From Lindgomyces ingoldianus (Eukaryota > Ascomycota > Dothideomycetes > Pleosporales > Lindgomycetaceae): DNA of 64,000 bases. The position numbers were made by a program, and so were the translations under genes. The stretch spans positions 286,161-350,160 of the forward strand of contig NW_022985205.1 of NCBI RefSeq assembly GCF_010093535.1, written 5' to 3'. The notes under the pieces were generated by a model, which saw only the letters and a program-made list of their open reading frames with translations, did not search any database and was not told the DNA's origin. Shown piece after piece: positions 1 to 12,195 of the stretch (within the stretch, counting starts at the first letter, position 1; the number at the start of each line of letters is the position of its first letter).

Positions 1-793
1 ACACATAGAAGGGCTTTCAGAACACCCTCCTGTAGACTCGGCATAAACACCTTGGGCTAGCATAGACGTCGGGCTTGTGAGTAGCTCATATCTGAACAAT
101 AACAGAATCCAGTACAGCACCTAAACATGCATCATCATCTTCTTCTTCTTCTTCTTCTGTTCTAGGTCTGTATCTCCGGGCATCCAGACTCGGTTTCTTT
201 AAACTCCCGTTTCCGAATCCTGCCTTTGAACCTCTGAACCACCGCCCGGAACCATCACGTCACAGAAGTTAAATCAAGGTTTTCTGCTAAACTAAATTTA
301 ACTATAATCACGGGTCCTAGAGTCAGGGCGGAACGGCCGGATAGACGAGTCTTTTGCTCGCGTGACATTTTTCTTGGATTTGAGAACGTGGACGAGCACA
401 AGACGGAAGATGCGTTGGCCGAAACGGAATTAATACCTCGGACATCTTCAGCGCCGACAAAGCGACATGCATGCACGTGAGCGTAGAGGAAGAATTGGTG
501 GAGGTAGGATGTGAAGGTTGACGATAATGGTCTGTTGATATTAAAGTTAAATTCGATTTGGTAATCGTCTGTCTATCGTGATATCTCCAGTACTAGCAGC
601 AATGGTATCTCTCTATGTCTGCCTCCATGGCATGTCCCATGACGCCAACGCTGAAAGCAAATCGACCTTCAATTGCGGCTTGAATCCTGTCCCATTATTC
701 ACCAATACCCAAAATCTCCCAGCCCGAGCTGCTCATTCCGAAGTTCTGTTAGACGCACTTCACTCCCAGCCCCGTCCTGCTATCTCACTTGAC
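1..793. other. intergenic, no gene seen
   Basis: No convincing coding sequence is visible. The only local structure is a short CTT/TTC microsatellite near 133-160. The open frames here are short and lack protein-like composition. The stretch lies downstream of the minus-strand gene that ends at 794, so it probably holds its 3' UTR and terminator. Confidence 0.5.
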
Positions 794-3145
794 TCAATAT
801 AAAACTATCTTTCCTACCCCTCCCCCCTCTATTCCCTCTACCCCCTCAAGTCCCCCAACATTGAATGACCCACTCTTATTGTCCTTCTCCCAAGCCACAG
901 CCCCCACACTCAGCGTCCAAGCAACCAGCACCAATCGTGCCACCACTGCAATACTCGGAATATCCAGCGGAAGCTCTGCTTTTAGGATATGTTCGACTTG
1001 GCTCCCGAGATTGGGCGTCGCGGTCGGGGTAGAGAAGGTGGAGGCCATTGATGTACGTGGGGACTTGGGGTTGGGACTTGGGTTGGGGGTAATGGGATTT
1101 CGCGGAGTGGACACGGGGGAAATCTGGGTTAGGGATATGGAGAGAGAATGCCTTGGGGGTGTTGTAGGCGGTGAGATAGGCGCAGGTATGGATCTTGGTG
1201 TTGGCGACTCAAGCGTAGACGCATGTGAACTTGTCGAGCCCTTTGTCCGCACCGACAAACTCGAATTCCTCTTCCGGCTCTTTTCTGGTATCGCCGGGGC
1301 TGTAGGGTCAAACCCATTATTCCGGTACGCCTTCAGCGCGTTTTCATACGCCCTCTCCATCTCCCGTTTCGTCGCTTCTTGCGCCGCAGACAGCACCTCC
1401 TTTGCCGTCATCCCCGGTCCGATCGCAATAGCCATCAGCCGTTCTAACACCGTTACATATCTCCTCATCCGCGCAGCCTTCTCCGCTAACCCCTCCTCCT
1501 CTATTTCCCCCTTCTTACCCACGCCCATCCTCCCCACCTTCTGTCGTTCCCTGTACCAAACCCCCGCATTCCCATCTTCTAACAACGGACCGAATAGCTT
1601 TAGGCTCGGCGCCTGTCGGTGCAATTTATCTACCAGCGCGTCCAGTCGTTGAAGAAGGCGGCCTGTGGGTAGACCGGCAGATGCAATGAATTTGACAGTT
1701 TGGATGATAGGGGTGGAGGAGAGGGGGGCAAGACCACCTGTGAATGGGAGAGCGGCGATGGGAGGGATGAGCGGGTGAAGGGATAGGGTTGGAGATGGTG
1801 AGGGGGAGAAAGAGGGTGGGGAGGGGACAAGGACGTGGAGGGTTGGTGGCACAGCATGTGGCATCATTTCAATCCATCTCACGCTTGCGCTCGCGCTTCG
1901 GTCTTCCTCCCTCAAGCGCCGCATCCCCATTCCTATTCCCGCTCTAACCCCTTCAACCGTCTCATTCGTAACAACGATGGAATTAACACCCCCCTTCCCT
2001 CTCCCTCCCTCCCTCCCTCCATCTTGCGAGAACGGCAGAGCACTCGCAGCCAAATGTTTCGCAAAGATGAGGGAGTAGCCTGATCCCCGGGCTGGCAGCT
2101 GGGATATACTTCGTTTGTGTTGGTGTAGGGAGATGCTGTATCCTCCGTTCTCGAGAGGGGTAGATGAGATGGAGATACCGAAGGCGCCTTGAGTGCGTAC
2201 CGAAGAAGTTGGAGATGGAGGTTTGGTGGTGGATGACTGTTGGGGGGTTTCTTGGGGGGTTTGTGTGGTGGTAGTGGCGGTGGTTTTAGTGGTCGGAGAG
2301 ACAGGTGCGCCCAGAGTGACGGATAGTGCGGCGAGTTCTGATGGGGTTATAGTAATTGTTATGCGAGGGTTTCCCGAGTCATGTTGCACTTGTTGGATAT
2401 GCTTTGTCCATGCAGGTGCAGCTGGTGATGAACCCGCGGTTTCACCCTCGCCTCGTGGTTCCGACTCCTCTGATAACGGCAATCCGTTGAATGTCGGAAT
2501 CAAGATCGGAGTCGATTTCTTCGACAACGCCCTCCCCAATCCCAATCCCAATCCCTTCTCCACTCTATCCACATCTCCAGAATTCCGCTGTGGTACCTGC
2601 GACACCTCCGCTCGCACACTGGCATCTCTCTTCCTTTTCACCGAAAGCCCCCTCCTCACTCGGTGTCCACAGCTCGCCAAAAACCTTACAACTTCAGAGG
2701 GATATCTCGATTCCTCTAACACCGGTCGCTTTGCCGCTTCTTCCGCAAACCTCTCCATCAAAGCCCCTAACTGAATATCCCCAGGACGCTCTTGCAACCT
2801 CTCAAACAGCGCAGATGTATACACACCCTCATCTCCAGCAATCAGAATCCCCGACAGGCTCGGCACGTGTCGACCCTTCTCTTTCTGTTTCTGAGTCTGA
2901 GTCTGGATCCGGGGAATCAACATCCTGACTAACGACCTCTCCGGCGATGCCGATGGGATCTCAAATGGAGTATTTGGATGTAGGGTGTACTTCATCGTCT
3001 TCGAGCTAGCGATGTCGTCGGGGTCGATGCCAGTCTTCTTGGCCGACCTGTGGAGCCAAAGAAAGCGAGCAGTAAGTAGCATGATGATCGCGACGACGCA
3101 GAATCCGAGCACAGTACTTAGAGCGATGGTGGCTTTCGTGTGCAT
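794..3145 (-). CDS. single-pass membrane protein, unknown function
   Basis: An uninterrupted 783-codon frame that starts at an ATG (3143-3145) and has no intron signal it needs. I do not recognise the family. Residues about 7-29 form one strong hydrophobic helix (TVLGFCVVAIIMLLTARFLW) followed by basic residues, which fits a signal anchor with a long cytosolic or lumenal tail. The rest is rich in Ser, Pro, Thr, Arg and Gly. A segment near residue 360 (GGREGGRGKGG) is encoded by a CCCT microsatellite at about 1995-2022. The C-terminal third carries a short helical region (KEVLSAAQEATKREMERAYENALKAYRN) that looks like coiled coil, and a long Ser/Pro/Thr-rich stretch. Long open frames on the opposite strand come from the same GC-biased, low-complexity composition. 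It is most likely a lineage-restricted fungal protein; no function is claimed. Confidence 0.7.
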   Translation of the reverse strand: MHTKATIALSTVLGFCVVAIIMLLTARFLWLHRSAKKTGIDPDDIASSKTMKYTLHPNTPFEIPSASPERSLVRMLIPRIQTQTQKQKEKGRHVPSLSGILIAGDEGVYTSALFERLQERPGDIQLGALMERFAEEAAKRPVLEESRYPSEVVRFLASCGHRVRRGLSVKRKRDASVRAEVSQVPQRNSGDVDRVEKGLGLGLGRALSKKSTPILIPTFNGLPLSEESEPRGEGETAGSSPAAPAWTKHIQQVQHDSGNPRITITITPSELAALSVTLGAPVSPTTKTTATTTTQTPQETPQQSSTTKPPSPTSSVRTQGAFGISISSTPLENGGYSISLHQHKRSISQLPARGSGYSLIFAKHLAASALPFSQDGGREGGRGKGGVNSIVVTNETVEGVRAGIGMGMRRLREEDRSASASVRWIEMMPHAVPPTLHVLVPSPPSFSPSPSPTLSLHPLIPPIAALPFTGGLAPLSSTPIIQTVKFIASAGLPTGRLLQRLDALVDKLHRQAPSLKLFGPLLEDGNAGVWYRERQKVGRMGVGKKGEIEEEGLAEKAARMRRYVTVLERLMAIAIGPGMTAKEVLSAAQEATKREMERAYENALKAYRNNGFDPTAPAIPEKSRKRNSSLSVRTKGSTSSHASTLESPTPRSIPAPISPPTTPPRHSLSISLTQISPVSTPRNPITPNPSPNPKSPRTSMASTFSTPTATPNLGSQVEHILKAELPLDIPSIAVVARLVLVAWTLSVGAVAWEKDNKSGSFNVGGLEGVEGIEGGGVGKIVLY

Positions 3146-4256
3146 CGTGGATGGGATGGGGAGGCATTAGATAAATACCAGAAACACCCCCACCCGTAGT
3201 TCCAGTATGATGGTACGGTGATGGTCACGGAGATAGTCAGAGGATGCAGGGAATGCGTGAAAGCGGCCAATCGGGGGCGTGCGGCAGCTGCGAAGGAAGT
3301 GGAACAGGAAATTGCTCCTAGAACAAAATCGAGCCACGGTCTTCCAAATTTTTGGCGGGTGACTAGCCAGTAATCGGAACAATATTCAGAAAATAGCCTT
3401 TTCGAATTTGTAAGACGATCCAGCTGTCCGAGAGCATATGTAGAGCGGACGAAAAATTATCGTGTCCAGCAAAGAGACATGCTGATCTGAGTCTGAGCTC
3501 GCTAAGCACTGGGAACTCCATAACCAGTCATGTATTTGCACAAGCCAATCAGCCTTACAAATGCACATCATGACTGACTGGATTGGGAGTCAGAGGTAAT
3601 CCGTATTTCTACCTACAAATTTGGGTTGGTCGGTGTCTTGGATCGGGATTGGATTTCAAAGAATCGGCAACGGGGGTTGGGAGGCGGGAAGCGAACAGTC
3701 CGTTTTCTGAGACACTTGAAAGTTGGTAGAAAAACAAACGCAGCAAGGAGATTTCCTGGAATATATGTATTCATCGATAATATCAATATTCCAGGCCGTT
3801 CCAACAGAGCCGTACTTATAATCTTCGCTCTGGAACATTCAACATGCTTCTTTCGGAGGTCGTCTATGTACGCCTGCATGCATCGCTTGCCTATTTATCC
3901 ACCTTGTCTAGACGATTAGGACCCCGGGGCTTTTACTATCTTTTTTATCCCATTCCCTGGGAGCTGGGCGCATGGTAACTGCTTATTGCGAGAATTTAGA
4001 GTCGCTGGAACCCGAAGCCAAGGCGCGCCAATGATGGATGTTTGGAATCGATCATGAGTGAGACAGGCTTCTAGAATGGGGTTTTAGGCCTTGAATTTGC
4101 AGATGCATGTGCTGTTGTCATGTCTAGAGTTGAGTGGAATGAGGCGACGACATGTGCTTGCATGTGGCAGAAGATGAAGGCGTCCTCTGTGATTGGCCCG
4201 GCGTTATGGTGCCTTCGGCAGGCAAATCCGGTGCATCCCATTGGGTCCCATGAATC
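3146..4256. other. intergenic, no gene seen
   Basis: This interval between two minus-strand genes holds only short overlapping frames with no recognisable protein features. The part just above 3145 should contain the promoter of the membrane-protein gene. The part below 4300 should contain the 3' end of the transcription-factor-like gene. Confidence 0.45.
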
Positions 4257-4368
4257 TCAGTCGCTCTTGGAGAGATGGCGGACTGCCACCACGAGAATCC
4301 TGAAATGTGAATGTGGTGATGCTGATGATGCCCTCACCTTCGTAAGTACGGTATTTCGTAGGTCCGAC

Positions 4369-6539
4369 TTACGGAACCAGCCTTCTCGCACCCGCACTCC
4401 CCGTCAACTCTTGCACCTTCAACATCTTTCTCTGTGCCATAATAACCGGCAACGGATGCTCAAAAACCAGCACAATCATCGCCCTAGTCGCAAACATAAT
4501 CAGGCACCTCCTCACCCACGTGGCATATGCCTCCGTCCTACTTTTCGGCGTCTGCGTCATATTAACACTCACCGGCGTTCTTGCCGCCGCCGCACCAACT
4601 AGCGTCACCCAATACAAGACCCCCGACATGCCACCCCAGACATCACCCAGATTAGTCTTCTCCAGTGTTTCGTACAGGGCGTCGGTTAGCCGGGTTGTTA
4701 GGAGGTGGCCGCCTGCTGTAGAGTTTGTGAGGGAAACGGAGTTGGAGAGGAGGGGTGAGCGGCCTGGTTCGGAGGCAACCGAGAAGGGGATATGGTAGAG
4801 GATTGCAGAGGCGTAGATGATGGAGGCAATGCGGCAAGTTTCGTAAACCCAGTCGTTTGTTATGGGGATGCCAGGGGTGTAGGCAGATGGGAGGGCGGCT
4901 AGGCGGGCACAGATCGCAGAGACTTTAGTGTCGTATTCTGATGAGGAGGGTACTAAACAGGTTCTGTCTGAGGGTGACTCGACGTCGAGGGCTGTGTCGA
5001 GGGACCCGTGATAGCTAACGAATAGGTCTGTGAGATCTCGCATGTCGCACAAGAGGTCGAATGTAGTTTCCGAGCAATATTGGCTCCGAGCGATTGTGAA
5101 GAACTCGCTTCTCGGACAGAACAGCGGCGATTCTGGGATAGCAGCGCTGTCCTCGACGGGGGCAAATTCAGTAGGTTCCCAACACTGGAAAATTGAATGC
5201 GGTGTGGCTTCGCAGAAAATGTCGGTGTGGAAGCAGCAGCTGCAAAACGATTAGCTACCTATTTAGGTATTGGTCTGGAGATTCTTACGCAGCAGCCACT
5301 TCTCCAAGAGCTCCATTGCCACCGAGGCTCTCCATGCCACCCCGTTGCAGAATGAGTCTGGCGACGCCGGATTCATGGATGCGGAGGGTCTTCTCGTTAC
5401 AACTCCACATTTCTCCTGCGAGAAGATGGAGAATGACCGTGAGCGTCAAGTCGGAAAACTGAGTCTCAGCGTTGCGCAGTCTTTCGTTGATCCATCCAAT
5501 GACCTCGCCCTTGACTAGGACTGTACGTTTGCTATCACCAGAACAGCCTGCATGCATGTCGAGATAAGTTGATGCCAAGATGGTGGAGCTCAGCAACGAG
5601 TGCGGATGCGCCAGCATCGAGGGCATCCATTTTACCATGGTGGCTTTCGATACAAATGCGCGATTACCTGGACGACATCAGCACCGTGGCGTATGCCAAG
5701 TAAACATGATACACATGACACTGCTCTCTCTCGATTTGTCAGCTTACATTTTCGGACGAGATATAGCGAGTCCAATTCAGGGCTCTCAAACTGCGGTATG
5801 ACACTGAACGGATCTACACCGTCTCCCAGATGCACGACTGTGGCGAGCTTCGCGCACAGCATTCGCATCAGGGTGTCTTCGTGTTTGTCACTGTCTTCGT
5901 AGTCTGATATTTTTTGCGCAGCATCGTGAAGAGGGATAACAGATAGAGCTCGATGGTATCGGGAAGACGGAGCGAGAGTGAGAGAAGTCTCGTGCGAAGG
6001 GAGCCGGGGCGAGTCTCCCAGGCCCTCGTCTATGTTCAATCCCATCCAGGCGGCCGAAGTAGAAGAATAGAGGTGCTCCTGCTCCTGTTCCGCATCCAGC
6101 ACGCGCGCCATAAGAGTGCTGGGTCGGCTCTGCCATGGCGGCTCGTTCGTCACTACCGGCGCGATGCGCTCTGCCACTGGCGGTCTTGCCACAGAAACAG
6201 GACTGCGTTCCGAGGGCTCCTTCCCTTTCTGTTTCTGTTGCTCTGCCCGGTATCGATATTGTATCATGGCCTGCGACCGCACGCTGCGTTTGGCGTTCTC
6301 ATCTTTAAACTGCGAGGGGTCGGTCGCAGTCAGAAACTGGAGTTGGGGTGGTCCATTGCGCTTCCTAGCGCGCCGTCGCACGCGTGGTTGCTGCGTTAGG
6401 GCATTCGACGACGAGGAAGCTTGCGGGACTGCTCGACCGTGGTCAGCGTTGCCATGCTATCCTCCGTAGTACAGACAGGAGATATTGATGTTGCACGATA
6501 ATCCGTACCTTCGCCCAAGTCGTCGGTATCCAGGGGCAT
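4369..6539 (-). CDS. fungal transcription-factor-like protein, 4 exons
   Basis: Exons are 6509-6539, 5748-6428, 5289-5667 and 4369-5239. Phases agree across all three introns and give 653 residues. The first exon is only 31 nt (MPLDTDDLGE plus one base) and joins at a CAG acceptor to a basic segment. Residues about 30-70 carry the motif seen in many fungal regulators that lack a zinc cluster: RRRARKR, then a QFL...KDENAKRSVRSQAM segment followed by R/K/Q-rich sequence. The middle shows the usual regulator pattern (CNRAFVSKATMVKWMPSML, then a hydrophobic helical region), and the C-terminal half is helical and Cys-poor. No Zn2Cys6 motif is present, so DNA binding is inferred from family resemblance only. 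The stop at 4369-4371 overlaps a perfect GTAAGT donor. Splicing there to a CAG acceptor at 4300 would swap the last residue for a 43 nt exon (4257-4299) ending SKSD. Transcript data would decide the 3' end. Confidence 0.72.
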
Positions 6540-9500
6540 GCTGTGTGCGTGGATATCGGAGATAATAATCTAAGGGGGACTCAAGACGCAGCGATGCGAC
6601 TGTGAGGCGTGATGTCAGTGGACACGGCGCAGCTCGTATATCTGCCCAACGTCCTGCAGCAACAGCAGGAGGAGAGGCATGCTGCAGCGTAGAATTGGAT
6701 TGGAGTGGGGGGAGCCACTAGAAGTGTTCCGGCGCGCTAGCTCCAATGTGATCTCTGATCAGTGAACACAGGCCATCAAGATTCGAATGAGCCCCTGCGG
6801 GGTCTTGACTCGTCCGATACGTGCTCAATCAGGTGTGGCTGAACTATTTATCCAGCCGATAAATCCCAGCTCTTCCCAGCCGAACAGGAGAACAACACCA
6901 GCACTGTGATAAGGTGGTGGATGCGTTGGCTGCTTGCTGACTGCTCAGCTCTGCAGCGCAAGCGCAGAACAGGCCTCGGGACATCCCCAGCGGTCAAGAG
7001 TGACAAGAATCTTGGAAGTGACAAAGACATTGTTCACAATTAATAAAAGACAAAACAGGTGAAAATTGTCGAGGAGGATTATGCTGGTGTGCCACGCGGA
7101 CCTCGGTGACGGCGCCATGGTAGTGGGCGCCTGGACTGTAAGGCTGCATGTGTGCAGACAAGAGAGCACTGGGCGTCGGGTTCTTGCTACCGAAGCCGGC
7201 TGATGTTTCCCCAAGCATCAACCTTCTCTCAACCTTCAACAACATCTGGGCATCTCTCAGGGACATTTTCACTCGATCTAGGCCCGGCACACTGGAGATG
7301 AAGGAAGAAACAAGGTCTATATCATATGTTTTAGGGCCGCTGGTCACATCCCACCAACTCTCCCCACGATTGAAGCCAGAAATACGACAGCTAGCGATGG
7401 GTTTGTGGTATGCTAGGAATATTCAATGGCCTTTCATTTGAACATGATCTGGCGATAATACTTAACAACGCCCAGGCCTTTTTCAACATGACAGCAAGCG
7501 ACCCAAGCTTTTCAAAAGGTGCCGCACATCATGACAGGAAACAAATTTAAGATAGAAACCACATCCCAAAGGATTTCCACTCCACCCCAGCACCAGGCTC
7601 GAAAGACCTACCCCATCCAGCTAGTACGTCGCCATTTCCTCCAACATGCGGTCCTTGTCCACGGGATTTCTGAAGCAAACTTTCTATAAACTATTGGCGA
7701 GGCTTGCGGTTACACTAGTGGACAAGCTTTCCTAGTCCAGTCGCCTGCAACAAGGCCGACCATTTACAATTTACTAACCACAAGGTTGCCAGCGGCCCGG
7801 AATGTCGCCCACCCGTATCCCAAGGCGTTCGGCCTCTCCATAAGAGCCAGGATGAGCATCTCAAGGAAGGCTAGGCCATGATTTCAATCGCCAAAGCAGT
7901 CCTACATCATCTGGTTTGGCAGAGCTTGTCCACCAGATCCCTGACGACGTTGCGATTCCGCAGAAGACGTGTCGCTGCCAGCCGCTCTAGCCGCGCCAGC
8001 CCACCTCACATTCAAGCGGCTATTTTCAATCCGATGGTCAACCTCCCAACCCCCTTCTCCATCAACGAAATTCTACTTACGCTGATGACAAAGGTCCATA
8101 TCCACCCCGTCTCATTAATCGTAGCCAATGAGACCATGTCCATGGTACACATTGACGTAACTCCTCTCAGGAGGGTCGCGGTTTTCTAACATGTCTATCA
8201 GGCAGTCTGGAGAACATGAGGTCACCATCGCGCATGAAGAGCTGCATATCGTGCGGGGAAATCTGCACATTCCGGTGTAGTCCTTGCCCGTAAGTATCGT
8301 AGAGTTTCAAGTCCGCAATACCTTGATTCATCATTGCATTTTGGGTGCCGTTAAAGATGTTCGGCATAATGCTTTGCTCATTGCGCGCGATGCGGGGTGT
8401 TGGATGCCGCTCGGTGTAGGTGTGGAGAACTTGTGTGTGTTATGTGGTTGTTTATTGTTCGCCTTCAGTAAGTCTTGTGAGCTTTGATCCGTCATCTAAG
8501 GAATCTATGTAATTTTTCGCAGTCACGTGAGCGTGGATGAAGTCTCAGGCTCTCTGCGTCTTCTTGGCAATTTCTTTCACGTCCGCGAATACTTCACTCT
8601 GTAAATTGAATGTTGCGCAGTAAATTTACAGGTTGTAGCAACTTGATAGCAAAACTCATGACTGCTACGATATACAACGTTTCTAATATGATGGCTACCT
8701 CCCAGCAAACGCGCAATGCCCAGGTCATCGTACGTTTGTCAATCAAATTTCATTCGACGATGCTTACTCCAGTGCCACCTCCTTCCACAAAATAATGCGA
8801 TAGCAGTCATACATCAGTCATTGCGGAATTCATGTGCTTTTGTCGCTATATATCGTCTCCTCTGAGGCCATGAACTGCGAAGAAACTTTCAATTCAGATT
8901 TCTCGTACCCAAACATTGATTATCAAAATCCGTTTGCCGACAGCCTTGTTCTTTTCTCATGTACGCATCAACCCCCAACATCACCTACCCTCACAAATCC
9001 TTGCTTTGCACTAGCAAGATATTTCTCTTAAGCTATGCAGTTGTTCTAACCCTCCTTTACAGTCATTTCTCCCTAGTATTCCCCTGGATTGCAACTGCAT
9101 AAAAGTTACCCTCACCTAGCTTTACCCCACACCCACACCCTTTTTTGAAGTAGTTAGATTCCACCGGCCTAGGCTCATCGCGCTCCAAAGACTGCTTTTC
9201 AAGAGTTTGGATATCGCCATATTTTCCTGCAGCCTGTCTGCGCACCAGTACATGTAGGAATTCGGTCTATATGAGATTGCGAAACTGTATCCCACGCTCA
9301 ATTAGATCGTTTCAACAATTCCTTCCTCGCATGGCTCTACAATTGACCGGTGAGGTTCTAGTTCTCAGGTAAACGACCGTAACAATATCCAGCAGCGTTC
9401 TTAGTATGAGTGACGACTCAGACTGCAAGTTATTTTCTCTTTACTATAGCTGATAGTGTAGCGGGATAAAGTTGCGAAACAATTCGTAAGCTTTTTTGCC

Positions 9501-9617
9501 GCGTTGAATAGTTGTCTGACCATAACAACGAGTTTTCAGTGTGAACCAATATATTTAATATACTACCCTAGAACTACTCCTACATTGGGAGAAACAGTGA
9601 TAACGAGATCCGCAATT
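6540..9617. other. long gene-poor interval
   Basis: About 3 kb between the transcription-factor-like gene and the esterase gene, with no recognisable gene. The only ATG-started frame worth naming is a minus-strand 66-codon frame at 8167-8367 (MPNIFNGTQNAMMNQG at its start). It could be a first exon or a relic, but I found no homologous family and no clean splice partner. A minus-strand stretch near 7740-7880 also reads protein-like (LAFLEMLILALMERPNALG) between stops, which suggests an old gene remnant. The promoter of the transcription-factor-like gene lies just above 6539. Confidence 0.4.
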
Positions 9618-10973
9618 TTAGCGCCCCACTCTACCTCTTCGAACTCTAACTCCGCCTGGAGTCGGCGAGGGATCGTTGCCTCCGCCCGCAGAGGGGGCGG
9701 CAACGCCTTGGCCTGGAGTGGGGGCGACGACATCCTGCCCCCCTGGTGGAGGGTCGACTGAGCAGAGGTGAGGTTGGTTTCGGTCCGCAGCATCCATATG
9801 CGCTCGCCCTTTTGAGACCGCAGACAAACCTACGGCGGCCTGCATATTCGTCCCCCAGTCGGTTGGATGGAAATATTGCATGATAACATCTGGAAGCCTT
9901 TTCTGGAGGCTGTGGTCGTCGACGGACTGGGCCGTGATGTTCATCAACTCCAGTTCTCTTCTTTCGGGTGGAATGAAAACGTTCCCGACATCAGGTCGGA
10001 TGAAAGCGAGCCCAGCGTTGCTTGGGTCGCTATATCTATCTGCTGAGCCAGGTTCACAGAGTCTATTAATGATATTAGTTCAACGTTGACATAGAGGGAG
10101 AATATACTTACTGTCCGTCTAACGCGATTGGCCATCCACCCCAGTGTGCAGCATAAACATTTTTTGCAGAGCTCTCTGAATTCCACCTTTTGATAGTATC
10201 AAAGAGCTTTTGGTTTGTTTTTCCCACCAGGCGATTGAACTCGGACCGCATAGGGACGTCAACTTTCAAGCACCCATCAACAGTGGGGTTTAAAAAGCAC
10301 CAAGACTGCTTGTCGCATGTGCCTGGTGTTTCGTCAAAGAATTTGGCGTACAGAGTCTGGACGAAAAACCCAGCCGGTCTTAGCTTTGGGGCAAGCCCGT
10401 TAAGAAGATCGTATATTGACCTCTCAAGGCTCGTATCGATGAAGGCCTCGGCATTGGTCAATGCCTCCGTGCACTTCGACATCTAATGTTTGATAAGCAG
10501 CGCTCGGACTTCAATGTATGAATGGATGTAGAACTCACCGGCGTCGGTAAGAAAAGACAAGCCTTCAACACATCAGAGAACCCGACATCATTCCCGCCTG
10601 CAGAGACGGTGATCAAGTCGTACGAGTTGTCTTGCAGCTGGCCAATTTGGTTCATTATCATGTCCTTGCTGGTATGCCCAGAACAGGCGATGAACTGGAA
10701 GTTGGGGGCTTGAATAACACTATTCATTTTCTGGGGATAGGCACCATCATATCTGCTGCATTGCACTGCATCAGGCTGGCCAAGTACTGTGCCGACACCA
10801 ATGCCGGCCGCATAGCTGTCGCCAACGGCTGCATAACTCTGGATCCAAGAAAAGTCCGATGGGTAGTCAAACGGGTCTGCTGATATTGGCGATATTACAT
10901 CCCCTTGCGGGTATGAATGTGTGGAGGTACAAAACAAAGAGACAAGTGGTATAAGGTGAGATAACACCCTCAT
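9618..10973 (-). CDS. secreted SGNH/GDSL-type esterase or lipase
   Basis: Three exons, 10539-10973, 10112-10482 and 9618-10062, join in phase to give 416 residues. Residues 1-20 are a signal peptide (MRVLSHLIPLVSLFCTSTHS). Block I is GDSYAAG with the nucleophile Ser53, block II is the CSGH region near residue 99, and block III is SAGGNDVG at 124-131 with the oxyanion Gly and Asn. A catalytic-type His sits at about 334 in YFHPTDWG; the usual Asp three residues before it is Gln here, so the charge relay may differ from the textbook DxxH. Paired Cys residues support secretion. The last 60 residues are a Pro/Gly/Ala-rich tail that ends in Arg-rich sequence. Introns use GTGAGT...TAG and GTAAGT...TAG sites. 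The family hydrolyses esters (lipids, cutin-like or acetylated carbohydrates); the substrate is not readable here. A TATATA element lies about 110 bp upstream. Confidence 0.88.
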
Positions 10974-12195
10974 TTTAGCTCAACTGAATAAGTTCTGCCA
11001 ACAATGACGCCAGAGAAGGAAATGCAAATGGGATCAAGTATGAACCAAGTCGTCTGGCATTTTCAACCGATGCTTCCACTATGAAGAATATATACCTTAA
11101 GAATTCACCCAAACAAGGTAGGGATTACGGCCTTACCGCTGAGTCTTGCTTGGCAAACTCAAAAGGATATGACAGGATTGAAGGAACAGCTTTAGTTCGA
11201 GTGCTCGAAACTGGTGGAAAGAGTGTAAACTCCTTCGAAGTTGTAGTCTACCCGCTAGCTCAAATCGTGATTGGAGGATTAGGCCCAAGCGTAGTATATA
11301 TCTCCCGCTGACAGGAAAGTTATGGGCTGACCGATTCTAATTGGGGAATTAGAACTAGGCGCAGCGGCTACCTCAGGCTTGGCGCCGTGTGAGGAGAATT
11401 CTGCACGTGGCCCCGAAACTCAAAATCTCGGGTCCGAGGCAGCGAGGCTGTTTTGGTAGCCCCCAAATCTGTTAGCTTCGAATAAATCGCACGAATGGAA
11501 CTCAATTCGGCCTCTCCAACAGCAGTATGAAGGCTTCATTCTCTGAATACGAACAACCTGAAGGATTAATTACTGGACTTAATACTGATATATGGACTCC
11601 TTTTTAAAACGAATACGGCTATATGTTAATGCGGAGTGAGCTAGGCCTTTTGGGTACATTTTTCAACCGCTGCCCAGATCCTACTATAGAACCGCAGAAA
11701 ACAAAGGAAACTTACGGCCATGTGTGGCTGTTGACTAAAACATCTTGTGTCGGTATGATATCTTATAAAAGGCCGAGTACGAGTTGTTTTTAGACAACTA
11801 CCGTATTTGATCCACTAAAGGATTGAGACTGCCGGCGCGTAGCTTTCTTTTCGCGCTAAAAAATTTAAATTTTAACGCCATGAAACACTCTTTAGAATTT
11901 GTAGGAAAAAGTGGACTGAGTTGTGCAGTTTACGCGGGCGGAGCCAACTTTCACGAACAATCGATTGGCACGATGCAATCCTTAAGGATTGAATCGAGAA
12001 ATTGGGGGTTCAATATTTGACACTACCACTCTCCCTATGACTGCTTTACGTGATCAATGATCGATGGTTATAAGTACCAACAACCTTCAAGAGTAAATTT
12101 GGCATTAAACATATCATCTCTTGAGATTTCTACCCGACTAGTTACAGGGTGCAAGCATATTCTGAGGCTTTACAATCGTTCCATCACATCACAAA
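10974..12195. other. intergenic between divergent secreted-protein genes
   Basis: This 1.2 kb interval separates the starts of the minus-strand esterase and the plus-strand secreted protein, so it should hold both promoters. AT-rich TATA-like elements lie about 110 bp from the esterase start (around 11085-11092, minus orientation) and about 125 bp from the other start (TATAAGTA, 12067-12074, plus orientation). No gene is recognised inside. A 76-codon plus-strand frame at 11081-11311 has no supporting features. Confidence 0.4.

Noticed and set aside
789..1652. 287-codon plus-strand frame
   Set aside because: It lies antisense to the membrane-protein gene and has the same low-complexity Ser/Pro/Gly composition in a shadow frame, with no domain of its own.
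2193..2928. two overlapping plus-strand frames of 145-193 codons
   Set aside because: Antisense shadows of the same minus-strand gene; repetitive Pro/Ser sequence produced by its codon bias.
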